Source: Limnanthes douglasii subsp. nivea | Lineage: Eukaryota; Streptophyta; Magnoliopsida; Brassicales; Limnanthaceae | NCBI GenBank assembly: GCA_036936605.1 | Contig: JAUPFV010000002.1 | Coordinates: 255,461,305 to 255,525,304 of the forward strand | Length of the DNA: 64,000 nt | Reading direction: 5' to 3' | Shown here: piece by piece, positions 32,701-41,759 of the stretch | How the letters are laid out: each line of letters starts with the position of its first letter | Position numbering within the stretch: the first letter of the stretch is position 1 | Notes under the pieces: model-generated | The model's database searches: none | What the model was told of the DNA's origin: nothing | What the model saw: only the letters and a program-made list of their open reading frames with translations | Made by a program: the position numbers and the translations under genes

Positions 32701-33023
32701 AAATAGCAATCAGAAATCAGCTTGATTTAATTGAAGAAAGGCGAATAAAAGCTCATCTTAGAATGGTACACTATCAGGGCTTGATGAGAAGCAGGTTTGC
32801 TTCCAAGGTTAAAAGAAGGGATTTTCAACCAGGAGATAAAGTATTGAGGAAAGTTTTCCTGCACACCAAGGAAAAGCTCTTCGGAAAGTTGGCCCCAACC
32901 TGGGAGGGTCCGTATACTGTGGTTGAAAGAATCAAGCCTGGCACATACTGGCTGGAAGACAAAGATGGCAGGGTTTTAACTCACCCTTGGAATATTGAAC
33001 ACCTTCGAATGTATTTGGAATAA
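29736..33023 (+). CDS. pol: Element B pol (RT, dual RNase H, integrase)
   Basis: Open from the codon after UAG; the first ATG is at 29796, but the upstream residues (EIDDPRETPGVL) are conserved in C, so it is probably made as Gag-Pol. RT: DFTDLNRACPKDLYPVPRID, FGLKNAGATYQRLV and YIDDMMVKS at about residue 224 from that ATG. Degenerate native RNase H at about 370-495. Second RNase H-type domain at about 503-625 (IVRTDGGSS, NNESEYEAAIAGL, SDSQLL, ADSLATIAY), the added RNase H known from Tat elements. Integrase at about 725-1000: HDGEGSAHC, CDPCQ, RWGLDLVGPL, TTDNGPQF, HPQANGQVEVANR. The end is HPWNIEHLRMYLE. Length is normal and no key residue appears lost. Confidence 0.93.
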   Translation, partial: QFEGLSGGEGEIDDPRETPGVLIPVEEVETHCLEEGKFVKIGSKMPQVLKEEMLKFLKDHQHVFAWCNADVTGVPSEVISHHLSVRRDIAPVVQKRRAFSKEKADVIVQEVDRLTKMGHIKEAQYPLWTANPVLVKKKNGKWRMCIDFTDLNRACPKDLYPVPRIDQLVDSTSGNKLLSFMDAFSGYNQIQVDPRDQEHTTFVTDRGLHCYKVMPFGLKNAGATYQRLVNKAFANQIGRNMEVYIDDMMVKSVEEQLHLSDLQETFANLAKVNLKLNPEKCIFGVQSGKFLGYIISEHGIQPDPDQLNALFQMEPPRNVKEVQRLTGRLAALNRFISRSSDRCAPFFQTLKGAKGFEWTPQCDEAFNEIKKHLSSPKTLFKPIDGETLFVYLAVSSCAISAVLVREVDGYPHPVYYISKSLIDAERRYLKLEKLALALVIAARKMRPYFQAHPIVVRTSFPLKNVLQKADISSRMTKWSVELGDFDIDFAPRTAVKAQAVADFLVEFHSDRDLEQLADSKDKKVWIVRTDGGSSAIGSGAGICLTSPYGDNMYQAICFAFRASNNESEYEAAIAGLKLAYICGAKRVKLLSDSQLLIHHALGLSEARKEQLIKYLLLLKSEAMKFKAVVYEHIPRAENELADSLATIAYTESYPWIHVLESPSIQIDEGEKEEVFEIQANKPQDWRSPLIQYLSDGVVPLVKSQARTLKHKAHGFIMIREVLYKKSYSKPLLRCLGDHESQMVLSELHDGEGSAHCGFRALTRRVLLSGYYWPSIMKDAKELVRRCDPCQRYSNEIHVPAIPMESISEPIPFARWGLDLVGPLPMASGGRKTIIVAIDYFSKWIEAAPLAGTTSKAVIKFILSNICCRFGVPQRITTDNGPQFDNREMESFCASRGIQHCFSSPFHPQANGQVEVANRTILSGLKKNLEGAAGKWPSYLQEVLWAYRTTPGAATQESPFALVYGMDAVAPIEKTLPSFRVHNFSGQANEIAIRNQLDLIEERRIKAHLRMVHYQGLMRSRFASKVKRRDFQPGDKVLRKVFLHTKEKLFGKLAPTWEGPYTVVERIKPGTYWLEDKDGRVLTHPWNIEHLRMYLE

Positions 33024-33069
33024 AACTTATGTAAATATTTACTTGTTTAAACATCCATGTAAATATTTG

Positions 33070-33145
33070 GGGGCATACCACTACCTCTCTCTGGCGCCAC
33101 GGAGAGCTTTAAATGAAACTTGGAGCTTTTTTGAATAAATTTTCT
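33070..33145 (+). promoter_or_regulatory. Conserved post-pol motif (element B)
   Basis: GGGGGCATACCACTACC, then GAGAGCTTTAAATGAAAC and GAATAAATTTT shortly after the pol stop. It matches in order, but more weakly, the post-pol motif of A, C and D. Possible 3'-end signal. Confidence 0.4.
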
Positions 33146-33289
33146 AAGTTTTTACGAAATTCTGTTGATTGCCATACTACCCGGACTGAAAGATCTAAGG
33201 GCTATTTAAATTCTAGCCAGAGAAATTAAACACTCTCACAATACGAAGTACTTAAACAAACTCTAGAGTAAGAGAAAGGTTGTGCAAAA

Positions 33290-33440
33290 TAAAACATTCA
33301 TTCAGTAAACTTAAAGTTGCCTTGGCCTTCCAAGGACTTTGTGAACAAGTTTAAACATAATACAAAACTCTGTCCGGATAAAACGGACAGCATCCCAAAA
33401 AAGGTGCCTTGGCCTTCCAAGGACTTTGGTTCAAACAAAA
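33290..33440. repeat. CCTTGGCCTTCCAAGGACTTTG repeat pair
   Basis: The palindrome-rich phrase GCCTTGGCCTTCCAAGGACTTTG occurs twice (about 33320 and 33405). In element C the related CCTTGGAAGGCCAAGG lies at about 45515. It follows the aORF stop, so it may be part of that transcript's 3' end. Confidence 0.55.
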
Positions 33441-33462
33441 ATTAAACAAAGCAAGTTATAAA

Positions 33463-36423
33463 CTAAGGAAGAGCCTTCGAAGATGGCTCACCCATATGTG
33501 TGTTCTTGTCTTTAATATCGCTCTTCTCTTCGACTTTTTTCTTGCCTTTAGGGTCGATCTCTTCCTCCCCAGGGCTCTCTCCGGTTTCCTCTTCATCACC
33601 AGATGAAGGCTCATCAGAGTACCCCTCGTCATCAGCCATGGTCCAGTATGGGAGATCATCATCATCCACATAACGCCATAAGTTCCCAAGTCTCCTCTTC
33701 GGGAACTTCTCATGAAATAAGAGGACCATGTCAGACTTTACCTTTTCGATCAGTAGTTCTTCACTCCGTAGCATCTCCTTGGCATAAGCATTGACTTTGG
33801 CCTTGATCATGGCCTCTTGATCCTTCACCAGGGCAGCTTTCTCACCAATAGCTTGAGTCACTGCATTCTCCAAAGTAAGTTTGTCAGTAGTCAGATTGGT
33901 GACAATCTTTTCTTTTGCTGCAGTCTCATCTTTTGAGGTTTTCAAGTCTTTCTCCAACTCGGACAGCTTAGCCTGGAGATCTTCTAGGGTTTTCTCCAAA
34001 GAGGCAATTTTTGTGTTGCTCTCATCTTTACTCCTCTTCAGCTGTTCATTTGATTCCTTAAGCAAGTCAACCTGGGTAGTGGCACCCCGGAGGTTATCAG
34101 ACAGTTTCTCTTTCTCAGACTTAAGCTCCTTAATGGTTTCTGCCTGATTCCGGACTTGCCTTTCCAAGGTAAGCACAGGTTGCACGTTGCTAAGGAGAGA
34201 GTGAGCTATGATATCCCTTTCGCTGGAGACCAAGAAAGTCTTGCCATTAAAGTTCACTGTGTTGGAACTACTTGGAGGAACGTATGGCCCAGCAAACTCA
34301 TCTCTTGACAGACCAAGAAAGTAATCACCTAGAGGACCCAGGCCGGTGACGTCCACTTCGTCCATGTTGATCTCTCCTTGTTCAATATCATCAGTGTGAA
34401 GCTCCCCGGGAATCCCTTCGTTAAGGTTTTCTGGGATCTCTTCGGCTAATGTAGGATCAACTGGAAAAGTGGGCTCCGGGTCCCGGAGAGCAAATTCTTC
34501 TTCTTGAGAAGTTTTCTTCTTTTTTACTTCTCTCTCAGCACCCTCACTTACTTGCTTACGGGTTCGTTTGGAGACCCTCGTAGGTTTTGAGGGAGTCTCT
34601 CCGTGTTTCTTACTTTCCACTTCTACCACCTGTAGAAGGCTTGCATCAACTTGAGCTGGAATTGGCACCTCTGTGTCAGTTAGGGCCTTTTTCTCTGAAT
34701 CTCCTGTTGTTTTCCTCCCTTTCTTCTTCTGGCCCTTCATCTTACTTGGGGCTTTGGCCCGAAGAGGGAGGAAAAGAGTTCCATCTAGCTCGTGAGATCT
34801 TCTTAGCACTACGTCATCATCCGGAGGGGTGGAGAACTCCTCCCATGTTAGATCCCTCCGACCTGTGGTGTTCCACAGGTGAGATCTGGCTAAGTTTCCC
34901 GGAGTGAACGCCTTGTGAAACCGGTTCTCCCAGTTTTCAGCAGCCCATGCGTTTATCTTTCCACAAGTATCCTGTCCGGCTTTTGCATAGTCTCCGAACT
35001 CTTTTGGCAGTTCTAACAAAATAAAAAAAACTAGTTAGTGAAAGTTTAAAGAAGGAAAGATTCGAACCGACGCTTAAAGAGAGAACTTACGATCACTTCT
35101 CCATCTGCTTCGAAGAAGGCTAGGATTCTCCCCGACTTTAATCTTCTGGCCATTTTCCCATGAACCACTTATGAACAGGAACTGGCTCCTCCATTTATTC
35201 TCCGACTCCAGGAGATCGTCGACAGCTTTCAGGTTGTTCCCCATATTAAAGTGATAAAATGGGAACTGGTGGTGTTTGCATAGGTTGGCAACAGCAGCGA
35301 ACTCTTCCATTGGAAGAGGAATTCCGGACAGCCTGGATGCCATAATACATGACATCAGGGTGTACCATCCGTTGGGGCTCAGCTGCGATGGGCATAGCTT
35401 CACTAAGTGGAAATAGCGCACTATCTCCGGATCCAATGGGAACCTGAGTCCCCAATTGAACAGCTCTGTAAAAAATACAATCTCATTCCTCTTACAATCC
35501 ATCGGGGTCTCTGGATCGATGGGAATTCGGATCTTTACATTTTCAGGGATCCCCCACTTAGTGCGAAGCCGTCCCAAGTCTCTAGTGTGAATAAATGCAT
35601 ACTTGGTTTTTAACAAAGATAAGAGATACTTAAACTCTACCTTGTGAAAGCAGGGCCCAACTCTCCCCTCAAGGCTCTCCGGCAGATCCGGACGCCTTAG
35701 ATACAACTCTTCTTTGCCTTTTTTGGCAGCGACTATGGCAGTTTCAGCTTGTCCGGATGACTCGGACTCGAATCTGACCTCCTCAGTGGAGTCTTCCATC
35801 CTTTCCTCCATTACAGTTGGAGGAGCTTCTACAGAAACAGCCCGGGGAGGGATGAAGCTTGGCACAGCTGATCCTCCGGACTGTTGGCTAGATGTGTGCT
35901 TTTGAGATCTCACCTCAGTTGGAGTTTCTGAGGTCGAGGCTTCCTTAGGAGGTAGTGGACTGCTAGTCTCCGGACAGACTGGCCTTTCCCGGAGAATCCT
36001 AACAGCTGACCCAGACTCCGATTCACTAGTTTTCTTTGTGGAAAGTCCTTTGACCAGTCTGCTTGGTCTTTTCATAATCAGCTTGTCTGGAGAATGATCG
36101 GAGTCGGACCCCATGGCAATGAAAGTAGACTTTTTTCTGACACTTGTAACAACAACCCCCGGTTCAACAATGGGGATTGACTCTTGAACTGAAGAGTCTG
36201 AAACGATGGGAGAGAGTGTTGTTCGAAAGAGCTTTCTAGGTTTTGTACCTTTTGAGGAGGACGAACCTCTATCAGATTCTTCGATCGAGGGGGCTGGTTT
36301 CTCGACAGGCGATGCTGGGAGCCCAGCTGCGATCCTTTTCTCTTTTTCAACCCTTTGAGCTTTCTCTAATTCTGAAAGATTGAGCCAGCCACCCTTGATT
36401 AAAGCTGTTCTTGCTGTGAACAT
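33463..36423 (-). CDS. Element B antisense ORF (aORF), two exons
   Basis: Exon 1 is 36423-35091 and exon 2 is 35012-33463, spliced over a 78-bp intron to about 960 aa. The open frame extends up to 36573, but that part lies upstream of the TATA box. The Met of MFTARTALIKGGWLNL at 36423 is preferred because C has the same start. Exon 1 has a Ser/Pro-rich basic region and then the conserved block YLLSLLKTKYAF...FNWGLRFPLDPEIVRYFHLV, like the PF04195 putative gypsy-type transposase domain. Exon 2 has basic patches (KRTRKQ, EVKKKK), a long coiled coil (LERQVRNQAETIKELKSEKE onward) and an acidic tail. A nuclear protein is plausible, but function is unknown. Confidence 0.87.
35013..35090 (-). other. 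Intron of element B aORF
   Basis: Minus-strand donor GTAAGTTC and acceptor TTTTTTTTATTTTGTTAG. Joining makes Asp-Gln-Leu-Pro-Lys-Glu-Phe across the boundary. Phase 1 and length (78 bp) agree with element A's 77-bp intron, although the intron sequences differ. Confidence 0.8.
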
Positions 36424-36511
36424 AAAACGATTAAGGAAATTTTGAGGTTTTAGAGAGATGAAGTTTAGAGTGAAATGACGAAGTAGAAATGAGACTGTGA
36501 AAGATGAATAG

Positions 36512-36519
36512 TATTTATA
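36512..36519 (-). promoter_or_regulatory. TATA box of the element B antisense ORF
   Basis: TATAAATA on the minus strand, about 90 bases upstream of the chosen aORF ATG at 36423 and outside the LTR. It would drive antisense transcription toward pol. Confidence 0.55.
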
Positions 36520-36837
36520 GTAAAAGTAAAAAAGGGGGGTTTGATTCCTAGGAGAATCCGAAAAGTTGGGCAATGATTAAAAGACGGCACTGACGTCATC
36601 AAAACCATTTAAAGAAGTTACCTATTCAATAAAGTGGTGTAGTTTTCGAGGTAGAAAAACGGCTGGAGTGGCCAACCGGAGGGTGACACGTGTCCCACTA
36701 CTCCTGACAAATAACCGTTTGGAATTCGTAACGGTCGGCCTGTCCGGGCCTATCTCACATCTCTTCGAATTGAAAAACCACTTCTCCAACCGGACAGTTT
36801 TTCAGTTCTTTAAACAAAGATACTTGTTCAAACATCT

Positions 36838-36851
36838 AAAAAAGGGGCTCC
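36838..36851 (+). other. Element B polypurine tract
   Basis: AAAAAAGGGGCTCC immediately before the 3' LTR. Element C has AAAAAAGGGGCTAC at 52451-52464. Confidence 0.8.
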
Positions 36852-37343
36852 TGATGAGTCCGGATTCGAACAGCTACTCAAAAGGGGAGTCCAAAGTAAA
36901 ACTCCCCGGAAACCGGACAGACTCCAAGACCTCAATTCGAACAGCCCTATTTGAACCGGACGGATGATTTTGAACACTGCAAGTATAAGGCAGTTCGAAC
37001 TATGACTAAAGTACTAAAAAACCTAATCACTATCTGACTAAGCTACCTGTGCATTTGCTTAAACTTACTGGGTCTTTAAACTTGACCCGGGTCCATGAAA
37101 CTTGACCCGAAAGCCCATAAGGGCCCAAATTACACACTATAAATATCCAACCACCAGCATTAACTATGGGTAAGAAAAATTAACTGCTGCCAGGCTGCTC
37201 AATTCTCTCACCACCCTTGAAACACCCTGAAATATCTTGAAACACCATTAAACACCACCACACCACCGTGAAACACCCTTACGCCGCCTTAAAACTCCAC
37301 TTAAAATTACCAGCCTACCCTCAGGCTACTTTTATCCTCACCA
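36852..37343 (+). repeat. Element B 3' LTR
   Basis: 492 bp, no difference from the 5' LTR seen on reading. Followed by the AGATC duplication and the resumed integrase of element H. Confidence 0.95.
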
Positions 37344-37348
37344 AGATC

Positions 37349-38074
37349 TAATGGTCTTAATGCTCATACCGAGGTTTTTTTCAACTTCGGTCTTAAAAGC
37401 TTTGAACTTATCAAGGGTGTCATGTTTGTTTCTTGATCAGAACTTGGTCCGGTCCTCTTCTATCTACCTCCCACTTAGCCCTTGCCTTTTTTGCAGATGT
37501 AATCACATTAACCTCATTTGTCGTACATTTAAGTTTATCCTCCTCCTGTGCCGCGTGAGAAATCAACTCATTGATATTCCATTTCCCCGCATGAAGTTAT
37601 AAGTGGACTTGAAATACTTAAACCGGTCTGGAAGTGAATGAAATATGAATCCCACTATGCATTCCTTTGCAATGACTAAACAAATTGCCTTTAACTTTTG
37701 GCCAATCATGGACATTTCCTGAATATGCTCACAAATGTTACCTTTGCCAGTATACTTTTTGGTAGATAGCTCGATGAGGAAATGATACATATCTAACTTC
37801 TAAGTTTTGGAAAAAGTTTTCTCGACCTCCGCGAGAAAGACCGAGGTAGTGGTAACACATTTAGGGATAACCCCAGGCAATGATACTGGAATACCTTATA
37901 ACAAAAGCGCCATGCACAACTTATTTGACTTCTCCCATCTTTTATCTGCCTTAGTTTCCTCTGGTTTACTTTACGGACTAAGGGGGATAGTTTGGGAATT
38001 GTCAGTGTATGGTCATAATCATGTACAGACAGGAACATCAACATATGTTTCTTCCATAATTGGAGGTCCGACAA
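37349..38074 (-). pseudogene. Element H copia gag and integrase remnant
   Basis: Minus strand from 38074 reads MSDLQLWKKHM, then a gag (UBN2-type) region at about 37790-37563 with KYTGKGNICEHIQEMSMIG and SLPDRFKYFKSTYNF. At 37500-37349 it has moved to integrase text (FKTEVEKNLGMSIKT-like with stops), continued across element B by GSEYYG at 26820. The gag C-terminal part, protease and first part of integrase are deleted. Confidence 0.75.
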
Positions 38075-38306
38075 CCAGACATGGATGGACGATTCCCTAA
38101 TAGATTGTAACTAGTGGACATTATAATACGAACAAACAACACACAAATCACATTTTGAATATTGACATATAACTCAAAATATATGCATGAACATGGAAAA
38201 TACATGTAAAACATAAAATTCCCCACTGATAGATATCGGAGGGAAAATCGTACTAACATGCAATTTTATGAGTTTGATAAAAATACAATGATCATTTTTT
38301 AATTTC

Positions 38307-38640
38307 TTAAGTACCAATGAGACCTTCTGGAGGGCCGATGTCATTTACTTAAATTAGAATAACCTTAATTTGATTTTCCTAAGTACCAGAGAAATCTTCC
38401 GGAGGACTGATTTCACCTAGTCAAACTAAAAAAAATTACAATGAGGAATTTAATTTATCTTAAGTACCGATGAAACCTTTCGGATAACTGATTTAATCTA
38501 CTTCAAATAAAAAACAACGTGAATCTTCACGTGAGGACCGGTAATATCTGATTTTAAATTAATCCGCGAACCTTTTGAAGCCTAGGATTCATAATGAAAT
38601 TAATTATAACCTTTTGGAGGGCCGAATAAATTAATTCCTT
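38307..38640. repeat. Degenerate leader repeats of element H
   Basis: Three or four imperfect copies, roughly 75-80 bp apart, of a phrase like CTTAAGTACCGATGAAACCTT followed by CGGAGGACTGATTT. They lie in the untranslated leader between PBS and gag. Confidence 0.6.
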
Positions 38641-39494
38641 AGTTTCACCTATCGGTCTACAAAACCTAGTCATGCATTACCATTTGATTATTTAGGCATA
38701 CACCATTTATTCACAAATATACATACAACAATTAGCATGTCCAAACACATCATATTTATGAAATAAATCAATTTAACGTATTTAAATTTGATTAAGCAAT
38801 TAATTTAAAACAAATTAATATTTAATATTTAATTTTTTTAATGAACAACATTGCTGCAGCAGCAACTTGCGTACCTGACTACTTGCAGCAGCAGCCGCGT
38901 ACCGGCCTGCTTGCATCAGCTGCTTAACTACTTGTTGTAGGTCTTGGGTTACGTCCAACTTGGAGCAGTGCTACTCTCACTGGGTTTATGTCCAATCAAC
39001 AGCCTTCCACTATTATTATCGCGATAATAATGGATTTGCGAATCCTTGCAATTCACGGCACTCACCACAGAGTCCGTAATTCGCTGGCCATGATGAAAAC
39101 CGTAGGACAGACTTCCATCAGTGTTAACATCAGGGGTTAAGCTATCGAGGAACCGCTGTCCCAATAGTTTGATCTTATTCGTTATATTAGGGTTTATTTG
39201 ATGTTAATTTCGGGAGAAAAAATTCCAGACATTAATCAATCCTAATTGAATTGTAAAAAATCTCAAACTATTAAATATACAATTACATACTAAATACAAA
39301 AATTCATATAAACATGATTTTCAATACGAGTAAATCACATAAACATTATTTTCATACACTTTCCTATATCCATGCTCTAATCAACTCAATCAACACATAA
39401 TCCCAATGTCACGGATTCTTTATAGTGAATAAAAATATGCATCAATATCTATCAACATATACTTTGATTTCTCCAACGAATCCAAAATAGAAAT

Positions 39495-39514
39495 TGACTT
39501 GCTCCGGTACCAAT
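39495..39514 (-). other. Element H primer-binding site
   Basis: On the minus strand, next to the LTR, TTGGTACCGGAGCAAGTC resembles the initiator-Met tRNA primer site TGGTATCAGAGC used by most copia elements. Confidence 0.65.
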
Positions 39515-40173
39515 TGTTATATTTTATTTTGATATCACATCAAATTATATATAATAAAACACAGAAAAATAGATAGAAACTATTTTCTAGATTCACCTAA
39601 TGAATAAACGAAAAGCGATTACTCATGGATATGCATGCAGCTATGCATTTGGTATTTTGTTCATTTTTGTTCCTTAGTGGTTCTGTAGATTAAATTGAAA
39701 GAGTATGCAAAACCAAGTTAGAAAAGAAAATGATTTGGTTTTCTAGACATTGTGGGAAACAATAGATTTGTGTTTAGGGTTTAGGATGTTGAAATTCTTA
39801 AACCTAGCCCCTTATATATATATATATCCTTTATAATGTGAAGCCCAACATTGTAAATCACATCCTATTATACGTCCTTGTGTTAGGGAACCATAACCTG
39901 ATAAATTGAAAATTCAATTTATATCCCTAATTTATTAATTCAGGTTTAAGTGTTGAGAGTTTGGCCCTCTTCATCAGAGTGCCCGAATTCAACCATGTTA
40001 CCACACTTGAGCCCATAACGCCTCTTTCACCCATAAGTCCAATTTAGCTAATTAAATAATTAACTCGATTAATTTTAATTTGGGCTTCCTTAAGACAATG
40101 ACCGAATATGTTTATTTAACATATCATTCCAAATTATTTTCAGTCCATAAATATAATAAATAAATATATTCCA
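39515..40173 (-). repeat. Element H 5' LTR
   Basis: 659 bp, TGTTATATTTT...ATTCCAA. It includes the roughly 330-bp stretch that is missing from the left LTR. A TA-run (about 39813-39830) lies within it. Confidence 0.8.
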
Positions 40174-40495
40174 AAAATCTCCCACTTGGATCACCACATG
40201 CTACTCGAGAATACATATTCAACTTTAGTGGGATCCCTATATTCATTGTCAATGGGAAAACGGTACAAACCAGTACATGACTGATAACAATAAAGGACTA
40301 AAAACCTCTTTCTCGTAATGTGAATAATAAGATGCAACATTGGATCCCATGCCGTCTTTTCACCCATATGTCCAATTTAGTTTATTAAATAATTAACTCT
40401 ATTACTTTTAATGTAGACTTCTATAAGACAATGAACAAATATGTTTATTTAGTATGTCAGTCCAAATTATTATCACTCCATAAATATTATATATA
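40174..40495 (-). mobile_element. Second copia copy (H2): 3' internal end plus LTR fragment
   Basis: 40174-40340 repeats the internal 3' end of H (24094-24262: CTCCCACTTGGATCACCACA onward). 40341-40495 then repeats part of the LTR (40010-40150, CACCCATA-GTCCAATTTAG). So a second, mostly deleted element abuts H and shares its LTR. Its outer end dissolves into a TA microsatellite (about 40486-40507). Confidence 0.75.
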
Positions 40496-40507
40496 TATAT
40501 ATATATA

Positions 40508-41508
40508 CAGTGGCGTAGCCAGGATCGAAACATAGTGGTGTCCTAGATTTTTTGATTATTATCAAATAAATTAAAATAAGTTACAAAAGTTATAACAAAC
40601 ATGATTTATATTGAAATCTCAAATATTAAGTTTTTATTGTTATAACATACGTTACAAAGGTATCTAAAATATGATTAAAAAACTAAAATAAAACATAAAT
40701 CTAAGTTAATTTTACTTGTATTTTTCTCTTATTCATAGGTTTAAATTGTTGAAGGGTAGTTATGCTACTAATCGTGCCACAAATATTACCCAACAATCAT
40801 TAAGCTATGGATCGCTCATTCTATTTTTCAACTCCTTCTTCACATAATTCAAACCCGAGAAAACTCGTCCAACACTCGCCGTTGCTACAGGTAAAAGCAA
40901 AGCCAACAATGGACAGAGTTATTATGTTTAATATATTATAAGTAACTTCGATATAGGGATATTTCTCCTTATAAGGTTGTGTTAGACCCCTTAAAAGGTA
41001 AAATCTTCTTACCGAGTCTTGAAGATCTGGATGAAAGCTAGAGATTCGATCTCTTTTCACTGGATCAGCCTCCAAATGTTCCCAATTTGAAGATTGTGCT
41101 TCAACTTCAAGTTGTGGATTATTGACCACCGAAACATGTGCTTCAGGAATAACAAGTTAATCTTGTGTCCCTTTGCGGTTAACTTCACTGATTAAATTAA
41201 AGATATTTGTATTTTCTTTCTAAATTTACTTGTTTTGAAATATCTATGCATCCTATAATGACAAACATAAAAACTAAATCAATAATAAAATTTAAACTTG
41301 GCAAAGCAAAATAAAAATTATGATTTATGGAGGTTCTATTTGCTTTGAAATTTAACTCTACGGCTCTCTATCTTAAGAAAAAATATAGATCAACCAATGC
41401 TAATATTTGTAACTAGTGAATAGTAATATAAGACATGTAGCAAAGTTTAAATTTTGAGAATTAATAACATAGAGACACCCCTCGCACCCACCTGGCTCCG
41501 CCTATATG
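40508..41508 (-). mobile_element. hAT-type DNA transposon fragment
   Basis: The left end CAGTGGCGTAGCCAGG and right end CCTGGCTCCGCC are inverted repeats of the CAGTGGCGGAGCCAGG kind common in plant hAT elements. Flanks are TA-repeats, so the 8-bp duplication cannot be read with confidence. About 1 kb, internally deleted, keeping the beginning of a transposase. Confidence 0.75.
40821..41129 (-). pseudogene. hAT transposase N-terminal fragment (TTF-type zinc finger)
   Basis: 102 codons on the minus strand. SFHPDLQDSVRRFYLLRG and QPYKEKYP fit the TTF-type zinc-finger region at the start of plant hAT transposases, where a similar YHPN-D-IRRAYL-KGPCQP text is usual. The catalytic and dimerisation regions are absent. 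The C-terminal third reads FLGFELCEEGVEK, possibly the first residues of the next domain. Confidence 0.65.
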
Positions 41509-41555
41509 TGTGTATATATATATTCACAAACTTCCATGTCATATCTCTTTGAACA
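41509..41555 (+). mobile_element. Element D 5' LTR, right end
   Basis: TTCACAAACTTCCATGTCAT then ATCTCTTTGAACA, followed by the PBS-like TGATTGGCAAGTCGG. It matches the G LTR end at 19100-19145. Confidence 0.6.
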
Positions 41556-41759
41556 TGATTGGCAAGTCGGTTGTTAACGTTGGATGTAAATGAAACATAG
41601 CAAGCAATATATATATATTTAAAAAATTATGTTCAAATAGATTACCCAATTAATTAAAATTTGACATAATCTCTTTATTTAAGAGTTTAAATTTAGATTG
41701 AGCTCATTTTTAGTCTTTTATTTTGAAAAATTTGGTATATAAACTCTTAAATAGATATC

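Larger units (their letters stand above)
26828..37343 (+). mobile_element. Element B: complete Tat-lineage Ty3/gypsy retrotransposon
   Basis: 10,516 bp with 492-bp LTRs, a 5-bp target duplication AGATC (26823-26827 and 37344-37348), PBS, gag-protease, in-frame UAG, pol, conserved post-pol motif, a two-exon antisense ORF, PPT and 3' LTR. The two LTRs show no difference by eye. All three coding regions are open, apart from the conserved UAG. It sits in the integrase of copia element H and is the youngest insertion in the window. It could be autonomous. Confidence 0.95.
23756..40173 (-). mobile_element. Element H: Ty1/copia retrotransposon, split by element B
   Basis: Minus-strand copia element with LTRs at 23756-24093 and 39515-40173, both starting TGTTAT on the plus strand. 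Coding remnants on the minus strand run from gag (right) to RNase H (left), in copia order with integrase before RT. Element B sits inside the integrase. Everything is damaged by stops and deletions. It entered the 5' LTR of element D. Right of its 5' LTR a second damaged copy begins. Confidence 0.85.

Noticed and set aside
36424..36573. Upstream 50-codon extension of the element B aORF
   Set aside because: It lies across and upstream of the TATA box, is rich in Phe/Tyr/Ser like a random AT-rich leader, and is not shared by C.
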